34,738 nucleotides of DNA from Hyphomonas sp. UBA5111 (GCA_002414505.1 DHZF01000050.1:1-34738), one strand, 5' to 3'; counted from the first letter of the stretch, positions 1 to 7,783 are shown. The notes: generated from the letters alone by a model not told the origin. Numbers and translations are program-made.

Positions 1-780
1 ACTGTCTGGAACCGGACAGAGGCCAAGAGCCTGGATTGGACCGCCCAGCACAAGGGCGAGGTCGCAAAGGACCCGGCGGCAGCGGCTTTCGGCGCCGAAT
101 ATGTGTTCCTGTGCCTCGGCGACGATCCGGATGTCCGCGAAGTGTTCGATCAGCTGGAGCCGAGCCTTGGCGCGGGCATGATCGTGGTCGATCACACGAC
201 GGCGTCGGCCGGACTGGCGCGGGAGCTGGATGAGCGTTGCCGCGTGAAGGGCGCGCGCTTTCTGGATGCGCCGATCAGCGGCGGCGAGGCCGGCGCGGTC
301 AATGGCAAGCTGACCATCATGTGTGGCGGCGAGGAAAAGGCGTTCAAATCGGCTGAGCCCGTCATGGCGGCCTATGGCAAGAACATGACCCTGATCGGCG
401 AGAGCGGCGCGGGACAGCTCGCCAAATCGGTCAACCAGATCTGTATCGCCGGCATCGTTCAGGGCCTGTCGGAAGGCCTGCACTTTGCCGAGAAGGCCGG
501 GCTCGACGCCGAGAAGGTGATCGCGGCGATCAGTGGCGGCGCGGCCCAGAGCTGGCAGATGGAAAATCGCTGGAAAACAATGGTCGAGGGCAAGTTCGAT
601 CACGGCTTTGCCGTCGACTGGATGCGCAAGGATCTCCGCATCACGCTGGAGGCCGCGCGCGAGAATGGCGCCAGCCTGCCGCTGACGGCGACAGTGGACC
701 AGTATTATGCCGACGTGCAGGCGATGGGTGGCGAACGCTGGGATACGTCCAGCCTGATCGCCCGTCTGAAGCGGGACTAG
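1..780 (+). CDS. NAD(P)-dependent beta-hydroxyacid dehydrogenase, 5' end missing
   Basis: The open frame runs in from the window edge, so about 30 N-terminal residues (the first part of the Rossmann dinucleotide fold) are missing and 259 residues are visible. The visible start, TVWNRT, matches the second strand and helix of the 3-hydroxyisobutyrate dehydrogenase family. The substrate-binding signature DAPISGGEAGA follows, then the GAGQLAKSVNQ segment carrying the catalytic lysine. The family oxidises or reduces 3-hydroxy acids such as 3-hydroxyisobutyrate, tartronate semialdehyde or sulfolactaldehyde. The SWQMENRWKTM stretch fits general family members better than classical MmsB, so the substrate is unresolved. 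Two valine-catabolism genes lie elsewhere in the window, which makes 3-hydroxyisobutyrate possible but unproven. The stop lies 6 bases before the next gene, suggesting co-transcription. Confidence 0.88.
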   Translation, partial: TVWNRTEAKSLDWTAQHKGEVAKDPAAAAFGAEYVFLCLGDDPDVREVFDQLEPSLGAGMIVVDHTTASAGLARELDERCRVKGARFLDAPISGGEAGAVNGKLTIMCGGEEKAFKSAEPVMAAYGKNMTLIGESGAGQLAKSVNQICIAGIVQGLSEGLHFAEKAGLDAEKVIAAISGGAAQSWQMENRWKTMVEGKFDHGFAVDWMRKDLRITLEAARENGASLPLTATVDQYYADVQAMGGERWDTSSLIARLKRD

Positions 781-786
781 GCCGGG

Positions 787-1788
787 ATGCGCCTGCTGGA
801 AGTTCACCTGCCGGATGACGAGCGGTTTGACCTGGTCATCCGGGCCGTCAAGGCGGCTGACCCGATCGATTATTATGTTCAGGATACAGAGGGCAAGGAT
901 CGCAAGCTGATCTCGGTCTTCATGCGTGAAGGCAGCGGTCAGGCCCTGATGGACAATATCCAGACGGCGCTGGAAACCTGCAATGATTATCGCATCACCG
1001 TGTTGCCGGTGGAGGCGACCGCGCCGAACATCGAGGAAGCGACCGACCAGAAGGCCGAGAAACAGGCCCAGGCCACGCGCGAGGAAATCTATTCCGACGT
1101 CTCGACCGGCGCGCGGCTCGACCGCGACTTCATCATCATGGTTGTGCTGTCGACCATCGTGGCGGCGATCGGCCTGAATTCGGACGGGATTGCCGCCGTT
1201 ATCGGCGCGATGGTGATCGCGCCGCTGCTGGGGCCGGTGCTCGGCTTCTCCATGGGCGCGGCGCTGGGCGATTTCAAGCTGCTGAAGCGGGCCTCGGTGA
1301 CGCTGGCGTCCGGGATCGGGATTGCTCTGGTCAGCGCATGGATCCTGTCCTTCTTCCTGCAGATCGATCTTGAAAGCCGCGAATTGATGTCGCGCGCCGA
1401 AGTGCGTCTGGACGGTCTGGCGCTGGCCATGGCGGCTGGCGGCGCGGCGGCCTTGTCGCTGACGCGGGCGCAGGCCTCGGCGCTGGTGGGGGTGATGGTC
1501 GCCGCAGCCTTGCTGCCGCCGGGGGCGGCGCTCGGCCTATTTGTGGGCTCGGGGTACTGGACCCTTGCCATGCGGGCCGGCCTGCTCTTGTCGCTCAACG
1601 TGGTGGCCCTGGTTCTGGCGGCCCTGATCGTGTTCCGGTTACGGAAGATAAGGCCGCGTGCCTGGATCGACCAGAAGAATGCCGACCGGGCGGTCTGGAT
1701 CAATGCCGTGCTGTCCGTGCTGTTGCTGGCGGCCGCCACGGCCCTGATCCTCTGGCTCGATCTTGGGGCAGCCGTCTCAGTGGGTTAG
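787..1788 (+). CDS. DUF389 (TIGR00341-type) integral membrane protein
   Basis: This 333-residue protein has a soluble N-terminal part (about residues 1-110) and a hydrophobic C-terminal half with roughly six membrane spans. The conserved block around residues 115-160, which includes GLNSDGIAAVIGAMVIAPLL and GPVLGFSMGAALGD, is characteristic of the DUF389/TIGR00341 family. The biochemical role of the family is not established, and a transport or channel function is only a guess from topology. The ATG lies 6 bases after the dehydrogenase stop, so the two probably share a transcript. The last span ends almost at the C-terminus. Confidence 0.85.
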   Translation: MRLLEVHLPDDERFDLVIRAVKAADPIDYYVQDTEGKDRKLISVFMREGSGQALMDNIQTALETCNDYRITVLPVEATAPNIEEATDQKAEKQAQATREEIYSDVSTGARLDRDFIIMVVLSTIVAAIGLNSDGIAAVIGAMVIAPLLGPVLGFSMGAALGDFKLLKRASVTLASGIGIALVSAWILSFFLQIDLESRELMSRAEVRLDGLALAMAAGGAAALSLTRAQASALVGVMVAAALLPPGAALGLFVGSGYWTLAMRAGLLLSLNVVALVLAALIVFRLRKIRPRAWIDQKNADRAVWINAVLSVLLLAAATALILWLDLGAAVSVG

Positions 1789-1866
1789 TGCGATGAAATT
1801 TTGAGGTTTTGCGCTGGATGTGTTAAAATGAGTTTCCGCTCACAATACAGGACTTCGCAAACATAC

Positions 1867-2301
1867 ATGACGACCACAAAACCGATTGCCAAAACCCCGC
1901 AAACCCGTGTCGAACGCTACGTCACCAATTTGAGTGATCCGGTTCGCCGCGCCGAATGCCAGGGACTGCTGGAGATGTTCGCGCGCGTGACGGATCTGCC
2001 CGCGGCGATCTGGGGGACGAGCAAAGTTGGTTATGGCCGTTACAAGTATGAGCTTGAGGGCGGCTTCAAGAGTGAATTCATGATGACCGGGTTCGAGCCG
2101 GGGAAGCGATGGCTGACGGTCTATCTGTCCCCTGACTATGAAGACTTTGCAGAGGTGCTCGCCCGTGTCGGCAAGCATGAGCGGCATAAATCATGCATTC
2201 GGATCAAGGCCCTGAAAGATGTCGACCTGGGCGCACTGGAAGAGCTTGTGAAACTGGGGCTCGCATCCACCGCCCACAACTACCAGACAAGCGAACTGTA
2301 A
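1867..2301 (+). CDS. DUF1801 domain protein, copy 1
   Basis: A 144-residue protein of the DUF1801 (YdhG-like) type. Family hallmarks are the VGYGRYKY stretch (about residues 55-62), the MTGFEPGKRWLTVYL strand pair and the GKHERHKSCIRIK block. I chose ATG 1867 because it gives exactly the same length as the next gene. The frame stays open upstream to a TTG at 1801 and an ATG at 1828, but those residues have no counterpart in the paralog. The biochemical function of DUF1801 is unknown; the fold is a small iron-chaperone (frataxin)-like alpha/beta sandwich. It is followed 17 bases later by a diverged paralog. Confidence 0.85.
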   Translation: MTTTKPIAKTPQTRVERYVTNLSDPVRRAECQGLLEMFARVTDLPAAIWGTSKVGYGRYKYELEGGFKSEFMMTGFEPGKRWLTVYLSPDYEDFAEVLARVGKHERHKSCIRIKALKDVDLGALEELVKLGLASTAHNYQTSEL

Positions 2302-2318
2302 ACGGGTAGCAACACCGC

Positions 2319-2753
2319 ATGGCCAAAGCCGAGAACAAGACCAGGCCGACTGACGTATCGCCGGCAGAATTTGTCGCGGCAGTGGAGCATGATACCCGCC
2401 GTGCGGATAGCGAAGTGCTGCTCGGCTGGTTCGAGGAGGTCATCGGCTACACCCCGAAAATGTGGGGGGCGAGCCTGATCGGATATGGCCGCTATCACTA
2501 CAAATATGACAGTGGCCGCGAAGGCGACATGCTGATTACCGGCTTTTCGCCGCGCAAGGCCAATCTCGTCCTGTACATCATGCCGGGCTATCGCGACCTG
2601 AGTGACAAGCTCGCTCGGCTCGGAAAGCACAAGATCGGCAAGAGCTGTCTCTACATCAACAAGCTCGCCGATATCGACATGGATGTGCTGCGCGAGATCG
2701 TCGAGGACGGGCTCGCCTATATGAAAGAGAATTACGATACGTGGCCGGAATAA
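2319..2753 (+). CDS. DUF1801 domain protein, copy 2
   Basis: A second 144-residue DUF1801 protein directly downstream of the first. It aligns with copy 1 throughout the central region: IGYGRYHYKYDSGREGD against VGYGRYKYELEGGFKSE, ITGFSPRKANLVLYIMPGY against the matching strands of copy 1, and LARLGKHKIGKSCLYINKL. The N-termini (about 20 residues) and C-termini differ. The pair therefore looks like an old tandem duplication rather than a recent one. Nothing here gives a substrate. The 17-base gap and shared direction make a two-gene operon likely. Confidence 0.87.
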   Translation: MAKAENKTRPTDVSPAEFVAAVEHDTRRADSEVLLGWFEEVIGYTPKMWGASLIGYGRYHYKYDSGREGDMLITGFSPRKANLVLYIMPGYRDLSDKLARLGKHKIGKSCLYINKLADIDMDVLREIVEDGLAYMKENYDTWPE

Positions 2754-2840
2754 TTTGGCTGTATCTAACGGGAATGTGATCGGAACTGCCATTAGGGCGA
2801 GTCGTTGAGCTTGTGCAAGCAAGACTGGAGATTCCCCTAC

Positions 2841-4217
2841 ATGACCGACCCCCTCAAGACGATCAACCCGGCCACCGGCGAGACGCTGAAGACCTATCCC
2901 CGCATGAGTGATGACGAGATGGCATTGGCCATCGAGCAGTGTCACGGGGCCTATCTGGATTGGCGCCAGCGCAGTCTCGAAGACCGTGCTAAGGTGATCA
3001 AGGCAATTGGTGACGAACTGCGCAAGCATGTCGACGACTATGCCGGACTGATGACCAAGGAGATGGGTAAGCTCTATCGCGACGGCCAAGAGGAGGTGAA
3101 ATTGTGCGCCGGGATTTGCGACTATACTGCTGAACAGGGTCCGAAAGAACTGGCCAGCGAGGAGCGCGAAATCCTGACGGGCCGCAAAGGGATTGTGACG
3201 TATTCCCCGATCGGCATCGTGTACGGCATCCAGCCCTGGAATTTTCCCCTGTATCAGGCGATCCGCTATTCCATCTCGAACCTCATGGCAGGCAATGGTG
3301 TCCTGTTGAAGCATGCCGAAACCTGCACCGGCAGCGGGCTTTTGCTGCGCGATATCTATGAAGCCGCTGGCCTGCCAAAGCATCTGTTCACCGTTCTGCT
3401 GATCTCGCATGACCAGTCCGATGCCGTGATCGAGAATGATCTGGTGCGCGGTGTGACACTGACCGGCAGTGACGGCGCGGGCCGAGTGGTGGGCGAGAAA
3501 GCCGGCAAGGCGCTGAAGAAGACTGTGCTGGAGCTTGGTTCGAACGACGCCTATCTGGTTCTGGAAGATGCCGATGTGGATCTCGCTGTCGAAACATGCG
3601 TGAAAGGGCGCCTGTTCAACAATGGCGAAACTTGCGTGAACGCGAAGCGCTTCATTGTAACTGAGAAAGTCTATGACGAGTTCACTGAGAAGTTCGTGAA
3701 GGCAATGGCGGACATCAAGATCGGTGACCCGTTCAGCGAGGACAGTGATCTGGGGCCAATGGCCCGCTCTGATCTACGCGAAACGCTTCATGACCAAGTG
3801 AAGGAAAGCGTCGAAAAGGGCGCAACTATTCGCTGCGGCGGTGATATTCCGGACATGCAGGGCGCGTATTATCCCTCGACCGTGCTGACAGACGTGGCCC
3901 CGGGCCAGCCCGCCTATGATGACGAATTGTTCGGTCCGGTGGCATCGGTTATCCGCGCCAAGGATGACGAAGATGCGATGCGGATTGCCAATGACAGTCG
4001 ATATGGTCTCGGCGGCGGAATCTTCTCGCGCAATGAGGACCGGGCGATTGAGCTGGCCTGTAATCATTTCGACACCGGCATGGTGAGGATCAATGGTTTT
4101 GGCATTGCCGCACCAAATATGCCGTTCGGCGGCGTGAAGGATTCCGGATTTGGCCGGGAACATGGCGGCTTTGGTATGAAAGAGTTTGTCAATGTGAAAG
4201 CAGTTTTCGTATACTGA
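2841..4217 (+). CDS. NAD(P)-dependent succinate-semialdehyde-type aldehyde dehydrogenase
   Basis: At 458 residues this has the length of the short Sad/YneI-type aldehyde dehydrogenases. It opens with the typical TINPATGETL. The catalytic general base is Glu231 in LELGSNDAYLVLEDADVD and the nucleophile is Cys265 in NNGETCVNAKRF, 34 residues apart as expected. The ELGSNDA variant with LEDADVD is typical of the succinate-semialdehyde dehydrogenase subgroup. The likely reaction is oxidation of succinate semialdehyde or a similar short semialdehyde to the acid. I chose ATG 2841 over the in-frame TTG at 2805 because family homology begins right after this ATG. No GABA transaminase is adjacent, so the physiological substrate remains an inference. 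Confidence 0.88.
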   Translation: MTDPLKTINPATGETLKTYPRMSDDEMALAIEQCHGAYLDWRQRSLEDRAKVIKAIGDELRKHVDDYAGLMTKEMGKLYRDGQEEVKLCAGICDYTAEQGPKELASEEREILTGRKGIVTYSPIGIVYGIQPWNFPLYQAIRYSISNLMAGNGVLLKHAETCTGSGLLLRDIYEAAGLPKHLFTVLLISHDQSDAVIENDLVRGVTLTGSDGAGRVVGEKAGKALKKTVLELGSNDAYLVLEDADVDLAVETCVKGRLFNNGETCVNAKRFIVTEKVYDEFTEKFVKAMADIKIGDPFSEDSDLGPMARSDLRETLHDQVKESVEKGATIRCGGDIPDMQGAYYPSTVLTDVAPGQPAYDDELFGPVASVIRAKDDEDAMRIANDSRYGLGGGIFSRNEDRAIELACNHFDTGMVRINGFGIAAPNMPFGGVKDSGFGREHGGFGMKEFVNVKAVFVY

Positions 4218-4228
4218 TCAATGCAATA

Positions 4229-4247
4229 GCCCGGCACCGTGCCGGGC
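4229..4247 (+). terminator. GC-rich hairpin after the aldehyde dehydrogenase
   Basis: GCCCGGC pairs with GCCGGGC around the five-base loop ACCGT, starting 12 bases after the aldehyde dehydrogenase stop. Only a short TTT follows, so it is a plausible but weak intrinsic terminator. Confidence 0.5.
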
Positions 4248-4369
4248 CATTTGCTGCTCTGCGGGTTTACATCTGCCTGAGAATCCCTAGGTATGGCGTT
4301 AATTCGACAGAGTACCCGTGCGCGCGATACGGCCTCTGAAATTCCACCCGCGACGATTGGAGAGAGACC

Positions 4370-4807
4370 ATGACGCAAGTGAAAACGGGCGATACCGTAC
4401 ACATTCATTATACTGGCACGCTGAATGACGGCACCACATTCGACAGTTCCGAAGGCCGCGAGCCGCTGTCCTTTCAGGTCGGATCCGGCCAGATCATTCC
4501 AGGCCTCGACTCTGCCATTCCGGGCATGACCGTTGGCGACAAGAAAACCGTCAATGTTGCCTGCGACGATGCTTACGGCCAGATGAACCCGGCCATGCGC
4601 CAGGATGTGCCGCGCAACGACATTCCTGCAGAAATCCCGCTGGAAGTCGGCACGCGCCTGCAGATGCAGACACAGGACGGCCAAGTTGTGCCGGTGACCG
4701 TGGCCGCTGTTGAAGAGAGTTCAGTCACGCTGGATGCCAACCACCCGCTGGCAGGCGAAGACCTGACCTTCAACATCGAACTGGTGAAAATTGGCGAAGC
4801 AGCCTAG
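4370..4807 (+). CDS. FKBP-type peptidyl-prolyl cis-trans isomerase, SlyD-like
   Basis: A 145-residue cytosolic proline isomerase; there is no signal peptide. The N-terminal FKBP strand pair reads VHIHYTGTLNDGTTFDSS (about residues 10-27). The active-site segment FQVGSGQIIPGLDSAIPGM follows near residue 40. Residues of about 70-125 form the insert-in-flap chaperone domain of the SlyD subfamily, and NHPLAGEDLTFNIEL closes the FKBP fold. Unlike E. coli SlyD it has no His/Cys-rich nickel-binding tail. A good GGAGAG ribosome site precedes the ATG. It appears to be a single-gene unit, with a hairpin upstream and a strong terminator downstream. Confidence 0.93.
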   Translation: MTQVKTGDTVHIHYTGTLNDGTTFDSSEGREPLSFQVGSGQIIPGLDSAIPGMTVGDKKTVNVACDDAYGQMNPAMRQDVPRNDIPAEIPLEVGTRLQMQTQDGQVVPVTVAAVEESSVTLDANHPLAGEDLTFNIELVKIGEAA

Positions 4808-4830
4808 CTCCTGGCAGATTCCAAATTAGA

Positions 4831-4865
4831 AACGGCGGATACTCCGAGGGGTGTCCGCCGTTTTT
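4831..4865 (+). terminator. Rho-independent terminator of the FKBP gene
   Basis: AACGGCGGA (4831-4839) pairs perfectly with TCCGCCGTT (4854-4862) and runs into five T residues. The opposite side carries an A-rich flank, so it could also stop the minus-strand gene that ends at 4944. Confidence 0.85.
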
Positions 4866-4943
4866 CGTTTCAGGCAGCAGGAAGGGCCGGCGAGGCAGCA
4901 GCCTTCCGGTTGGGTGGGTCTGAATTCGGGCAGACCATCCGTA

Positions 4944-5306
4944 TCAGGATGTGTCGGGAGCGACAGGGGCGAATCCTGAGACGGTCGCGGCTTTCGCCTG
5001 TGTCACCGGCGCCGCACAGCATCTTGCGAGCGGGATAAAGCCCGTGGCGAGCGTGGCGGGTAGGGCGCTCCAGCGCGATGGGCGCTCCCATGCCGGGATC
5101 GCGGGTGCCGTATAGCGGTAGCGGTGCGGATCAGGGGCGTCCGCCATCGCGTCGATGGAGAGATTTCCGAATCGGTCGATGCGCAGCAGCACAGTGCGCC
5201 CGGTCTCCCGCTGCCAGGCTTCGAGCCGGCGCAGATTCAGCCAGAGCCAGGGCCAGAAGAGCGGCCAGACAAAGGCATAATAACGGGCGTGACGCGGGTC
5301 TGTCAT
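4944..5306 (-). CDS. Small hypothetical protein, Trp/Pro-rich N-terminus, possibly leaderless
   Basis: I do not recognise a named family. The 120-residue product begins MTDPRHARYYAFVWPLFWPWLW, a Trp-rich hydrophobic stretch (residues 11-26) that could touch or span the membrane. A basic segment follows, then RIDRFGNLSIDAM, then an Ala/Pro-rich tail. The frame stays open to 5390, but the upstream residues look like spacer. I chose ATG 5306 because a perfect TATAAT lies on the minus strand at 5319-5314. That would place the transcript start at or next to this ATG, and there is no Shine-Dalgarno sequence. ATG 5315 is an alternative but overlaps the -10 box. It is convergent with the FKBP gene. 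Confidence 0.55.
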   Translation of the reverse strand: MTDPRHARYYAFVWPLFWPWLWLNLRRLEAWQRETGRTVLLRIDRFGNLSIDAMADAPDPHRYRYTAPAIPAWERPSRWSALPATLATGFIPLARCCAAPVTQAKAATVSGFAPVAPDTS

Positions 5307-5313
5307 GATTTGC

Positions 5314-5319
5314 ATTATA
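5314..5319 (-). promoter_or_regulatory. Consensus -10 box (TATAAT)
   Basis: Read on the minus strand this is an exact TATAAT, ending 7 bases before ATG 5306. No good -35 hexamer is visible, so the promoter is tentative. Confidence 0.4.
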
Positions 5320-5411
5320 AGCCGGGCACGGAGGGGGTGGGATAAGGTTTTTTGGAGATCAATGATTTCAACAGGTTGTGCGGCTGGCATGGGGGATAGC
5401 GGGGAAGATCA

Positions 5412-5498
5412 GTCCGTGTCTCCGGCGCAGGCCGGAGTTTCTTGGGCCAAAGTGTGGAGCCGTCGCGGGAGGTTCCGGCGTTCGCCGGGAACACGGAC
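5412..5498. repeat. BIME-like palindromic intergenic element, about 87 bp
   Basis: The two ends are inverted copies. GTCCGTGTCTCCGGCG at 5412-5427 matches the reverse complement of 5483-5498 at 14 of 16 bases. Each end also carries its own hairpin: CTCCGGC/GCCGGAG (5420-5437) and GTTCCGGCG with CGCCGGGAAC (5472-5492, one bulged base). This architecture is that of paired REP/BIME-type or mini-mobile elements. Whether further copies exist in the genome cannot be judged from this window. Confidence 0.65.
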
Positions 5499-5510
5499 GA
5501 GCAGAGAGAG

Positions 5511-5996
5511 TCAGAACACACCCATCTCGATGCCTGCGCCGAGAGCGGCGCCAAGGTCGCGGCATTTGGCGAGATCGTTTTCCGGGATCGTCTTTTCTGC
5601 GAGGATCTCTGTTTCCGTTTGCGCATGCGTGCAGATGATCAGCGGGGACTGGACCTGTTTGAGCCGCCAGCCTGTGGCAATGCGGGCTGCCTGACGCGCC
5701 GCATTCTCGCCATCCGAGCCGGCGCAGATCATCAGGCCGTAGGGGCGGCCCTCGATCTTGCCAAGGACGGGATAGTAGCAGCGGTCGAAGAATTCCTTCA
5801 TGGTGCCCGACAGCGCAGCGAGGTTTTCAGGTGCGGCGAAGAGATAGCCCTTCGCGGCGCGCAGGTCGTCCGGGCCAGTGTCTTCGGCGCGTTTGAGAAC
5901 GGTTTCGGTTTCCCCGCCCGCCGCCTTCGCTGCGGCCTCCGCCATCTGGCGCGTGCCGCCGGTGCGGGAATGATAGATGATCAGGAGTTTGGTCAT
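5511..5996 (-). CDS. Flavodoxin-fold NAD(P)H-dependent oxidoreductase
   Basis: This 161-residue protein begins MTKLLIIYHSRTGGTRQMAEA. That is the first beta-strand followed by the phosphate-binding loop (Ser/Thr/Gly-rich, residues 10-16) that holds FMN in flavodoxin-like proteins. YLFAAPENLAALSGTMKEFFDR (about residues 51-72) is the second flavin-contacting loop, as in NADPH-dependent FMN reductases, and the PYGLMICAGSDGENAARQ segment follows. It is probably a soluble FMN-binding reductase; the electron acceptor is unknown. It is transcribed in the same direction as the FtrA-like regulator, 43 bases downstream of it, so the regulator may be co-transcribed with it. Confidence 0.85.
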   Translation of the reverse strand: MTKLLIIYHSRTGGTRQMAEAAAKAAGGETETVLKRAEDTGPDDLRAAKGYLFAAPENLAALSGTMKEFFDRCYYPVLGKIEGRPYGLMICAGSDGENAARQAARIATGWRLKQVQSPLIICTHAQTETEILAEKTIPENDLAKCRDLGAALGAGIEMGVF

Positions 5997-6039
5997 CCCC
6001 CTTCATTCCAAGCCTCACGTGGCAGGGCAAGACCCTCGT

Positions 6040-7014
6040 TCAGGCGTCGATGGCCTCGAACCGTTTGCGATAGGCGTGCGGCGAGGTGTAGGCGATCTGG
6101 CGGAAGGCGGTGCGGAAGGTCTCGACCGAGGCGAACCCGCTTTGCAGCGCCACATCGGTGATGTCGAGCGGGGTTGATTCCAGCAGCTGCATGGCCCGGA
6201 AGACCCGCTCGCGCCGGAGCCATTTCAGGGGCGTGGTACCGGTGCCTTCCCGAAAGCGGCGCAGGAAGGTCCGCTCGCTCATGCCGGCCTGACGGGCGAA
6301 GCACGCAATGGTCAGTGGCTGGTCCAGCATTTCGCGCGCCCAGTCCAGCACGGCGGCGACCGACTTGCCGGGCCGTTCCTGTACCGGCGCCTCGATATAT
6401 TGGGATTGCCCGCCATCGCGGTGTGGCGGGGCGACGAGGCTGCGCGCAACCTTGTTGGCTACGCCGGACCCATGATCCTTGCGAATGACATGAAGGCTGG
6501 CATCGATCGCCGCACTGCTGCCGGCTGAGGTGACGATGTTGCCGTCATCGACATAGAGCACGTCATCGACGACCTCGATCTCGGGAAACAGCTCTTTCAG
6601 CTGGGGAAGATGGCGCCAATGCGTGGTGGCCTGTTGGCCATCCAGCAGGCCAGCATGGGCAAAGACAAAGGCGCCGGTGCAGAAGGAAAGCAAGCGCGTG
6701 CCGTTCGCATGGGCGGCCTGAACTGCGTCCAATATCTCTTGCGGCGGGGGGACGATGATGTTCTGCCAGCCGGGAATGATGATTGTATCCGCCTCATAGA
6801 GGCTCTCGATTCCATAAGGGGACGTGATGGCGTAGCCGCCAATCGCCTGGGTGGAACGGTTCGGACAGGCCACCCGGAACTCGTACCATTCCTTCTCCAC
6901 TTCCGGCCGGGGCCAGCCGAAGATTTCAGCCGCGATGCCGAATTCAAGCGGCCAGAGGCCTTCATAGGCCAGAGCGACAATGCGGTGGCGCGCAGGGATG
7001 TTCCGGTCCGTCAT
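6040..7014 (-). CDS. FtrA/GlxA-family transcriptional regulator (DJ-1/PfpI + AraC HTH)
   Basis: 324 residues in two domains. Residues of about 10-185 form a DJ-1/PfpI (class I glutamine amidotransferase-like) sensor. Its elbow cysteine is Cys112 in LLSFCTGAFVFAHAGLL. Residues of about 224-320 carry an AraC-type double helix-turn-helix ending in the signature FASVETFRTAFRQ and SPHAYRKRF. The WPLEFGIAAEIFG opening is typical of proteins annotated FtrA. The frame is open to 7083, but ATG 7014 begins the homologous part. It lies divergent from a TPR protein across a palindrome (7051-7064) and upstream of the flavodoxin-like gene, both plausible targets. The inducer is unknown. Confidence 0.87.
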   Translation of the reverse strand: MTDRNIPARHRIVALAYEGLWPLEFGIAAEIFGWPRPEVEKEWYEFRVACPNRSTQAIGGYAITSPYGIESLYEADTIIIPGWQNIIVPPPQEILDAVQAAHANGTRLLSFCTGAFVFAHAGLLDGQQATTHWRHLPQLKELFPEIEVVDDVLYVDDGNIVTSAGSSAAIDASLHVIRKDHGSGVANKVARSLVAPPHRDGGQSQYIEAPVQERPGKSVAAVLDWAREMLDQPLTIACFARQAGMSERTFLRRFREGTGTTPLKWLRRERVFRAMQLLESTPLDITDVALQSGFASVETFRTAFRQIAYTSPHAYRKRFEAIDA

Positions 7015-7045
7015 GGGGGGCTCCCAGATTGGCGAAAATCGACCA

Positions 7046-7064
7046 TATAATGGCATTATTGCCA
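7046..7064. promoter_or_regulatory. -10 box overlapping a TGGCA-N4-TGCCA palindrome
   Basis: TATAAT (7046-7051) on the plus strand faces the TPR gene. It overlaps the perfect inverted repeat TGGCA-TTAT-TGCCA (7051-7064) in the 116-base gap between the divergent regulator and TPR genes. An operator for the FtrA-like protein is the simplest reading; no clear -35 is seen. Confidence 0.45.
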
Positions 7065-7130
7065 ATTCTGCACGGCAGCGCAATCCCCTACCTATGAAGC
7101 ATTGAAACGCCAGTTGAGGAGCGTGTCACA

Positions 7131-7727
7131 ATGAAATGGTCAAACATCATGAACAGAGGGCTTGCGGGGCTGGTTGCCGCTATTGCTCTTGCCAGTACGC
7201 CTGCAGCCGCAGATCCAGCGGGCATGTATATCCGTAAACTGTATTTTACGCCGCCCCCGGCTGAAGCCTGTGCAGAGGCGGCGCAACGCGCAGGCGAGGC
7301 ATCCCGCGACGGTCTTCGGGCCTGCAGCGAAGCGCTGGAAGATCCTGAGACGGATGAAGAGGTTCGGGTGGCGGTGCTGACCAATCGCGCCATCCTCTAC
7401 CGGCGGGCAGGGAAACTCGTAGAGGCGGCGTCAGATTGCGAAGCGGCGCTGGCCTCCGGACAGGCCGTGCCGGGCACGATCATCAGCTGCGGCGGGGTCT
7501 ATGTCGATAGCGGGCAGCCTGAAAAGGCGGTGCAGGTACTGTCATCGGCGGACATTGCCGTGCCGGAATTGCAGTCGCGCCTCTACCACAATCTCGCGCT
7601 CGCACATCATGATCTCGGCGCGTATGCAGAGGCCTATGACTATCTCGAACAGGCGCTGGCGGCTGAGCCGGGCTTTGCGCCGTCCGCCGAATTGAAGACG
7701 CTCTACCGGGTCGACGAAACAGAGTGA
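7131..7727 (+). CDS. Exported tetratricopeptide-repeat protein
   Basis: The 198-residue precursor has a Sec signal peptide: a basic start, a hydrophobic GLVAAIALAS core and an AAADPAG cleavage region near residue 28. Residues of about 80-190 contain TPR-like helix pairs. One covers VLTNRAILYRRAGKLVEAASDCEAAL in overlapping pieces; another is NLALAHHDLGAYAEAYDYLEQAL with the typical final Pro. TPRs mediate protein contacts, so a periplasmic scaffold is likely, with unknown partners. Two cysteines in the first half (CAEAA and ACSEA) could form a disulfide. A GAGGA ribosome site lies about 10 bases before ATG. An intrinsic terminator follows immediately. Confidence 0.82.
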   Translation: MKWSNIMNRGLAGLVAAIALASTPAAADPAGMYIRKLYFTPPPAEACAEAAQRAGEASRDGLRACSEALEDPETDEEVRVAVLTNRAILYRRAGKLVEAASDCEAALASGQAVPGTIISCGGVYVDSGQPEKAVQVLSSADIAVPELQSRLYHNLALAHHDLGAYAEAYDYLEQALAAEPGFAPSAELKTLYRVDETE

Positions 7728-7734
7728 TAAATCA

Positions 7735-7762
7735 GGGCGTCCCTGCCAGGACGCCCCTTTTT
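7735..7762 (+). terminator. Rho-independent terminator of the TPR gene
   Basis: GGGCGTCC (7735-7742) pairs perfectly with GGACGCCC (7749-7756) around a six-base loop and is followed by C and five T residues. Confidence 0.88.
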
Positions 7763-7783
7763 CAGGTCAAATACGGGCCAGGC

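Noticed and set aside
2280..3410. Long minus-strand open frame opposite DUF1801 copy 2 and the aldehyde dehydrogenase
   Set aside because: It is the mirror of well-conserved genes in GC-rich DNA, has no family signature and no ribosome site.
5442..6161. 239-codon plus-strand frame opposite the flavodoxin-like gene
   Set aside because: Cys/Arg-rich, without family signature, and antisense to a clear flavodoxin-fold gene.
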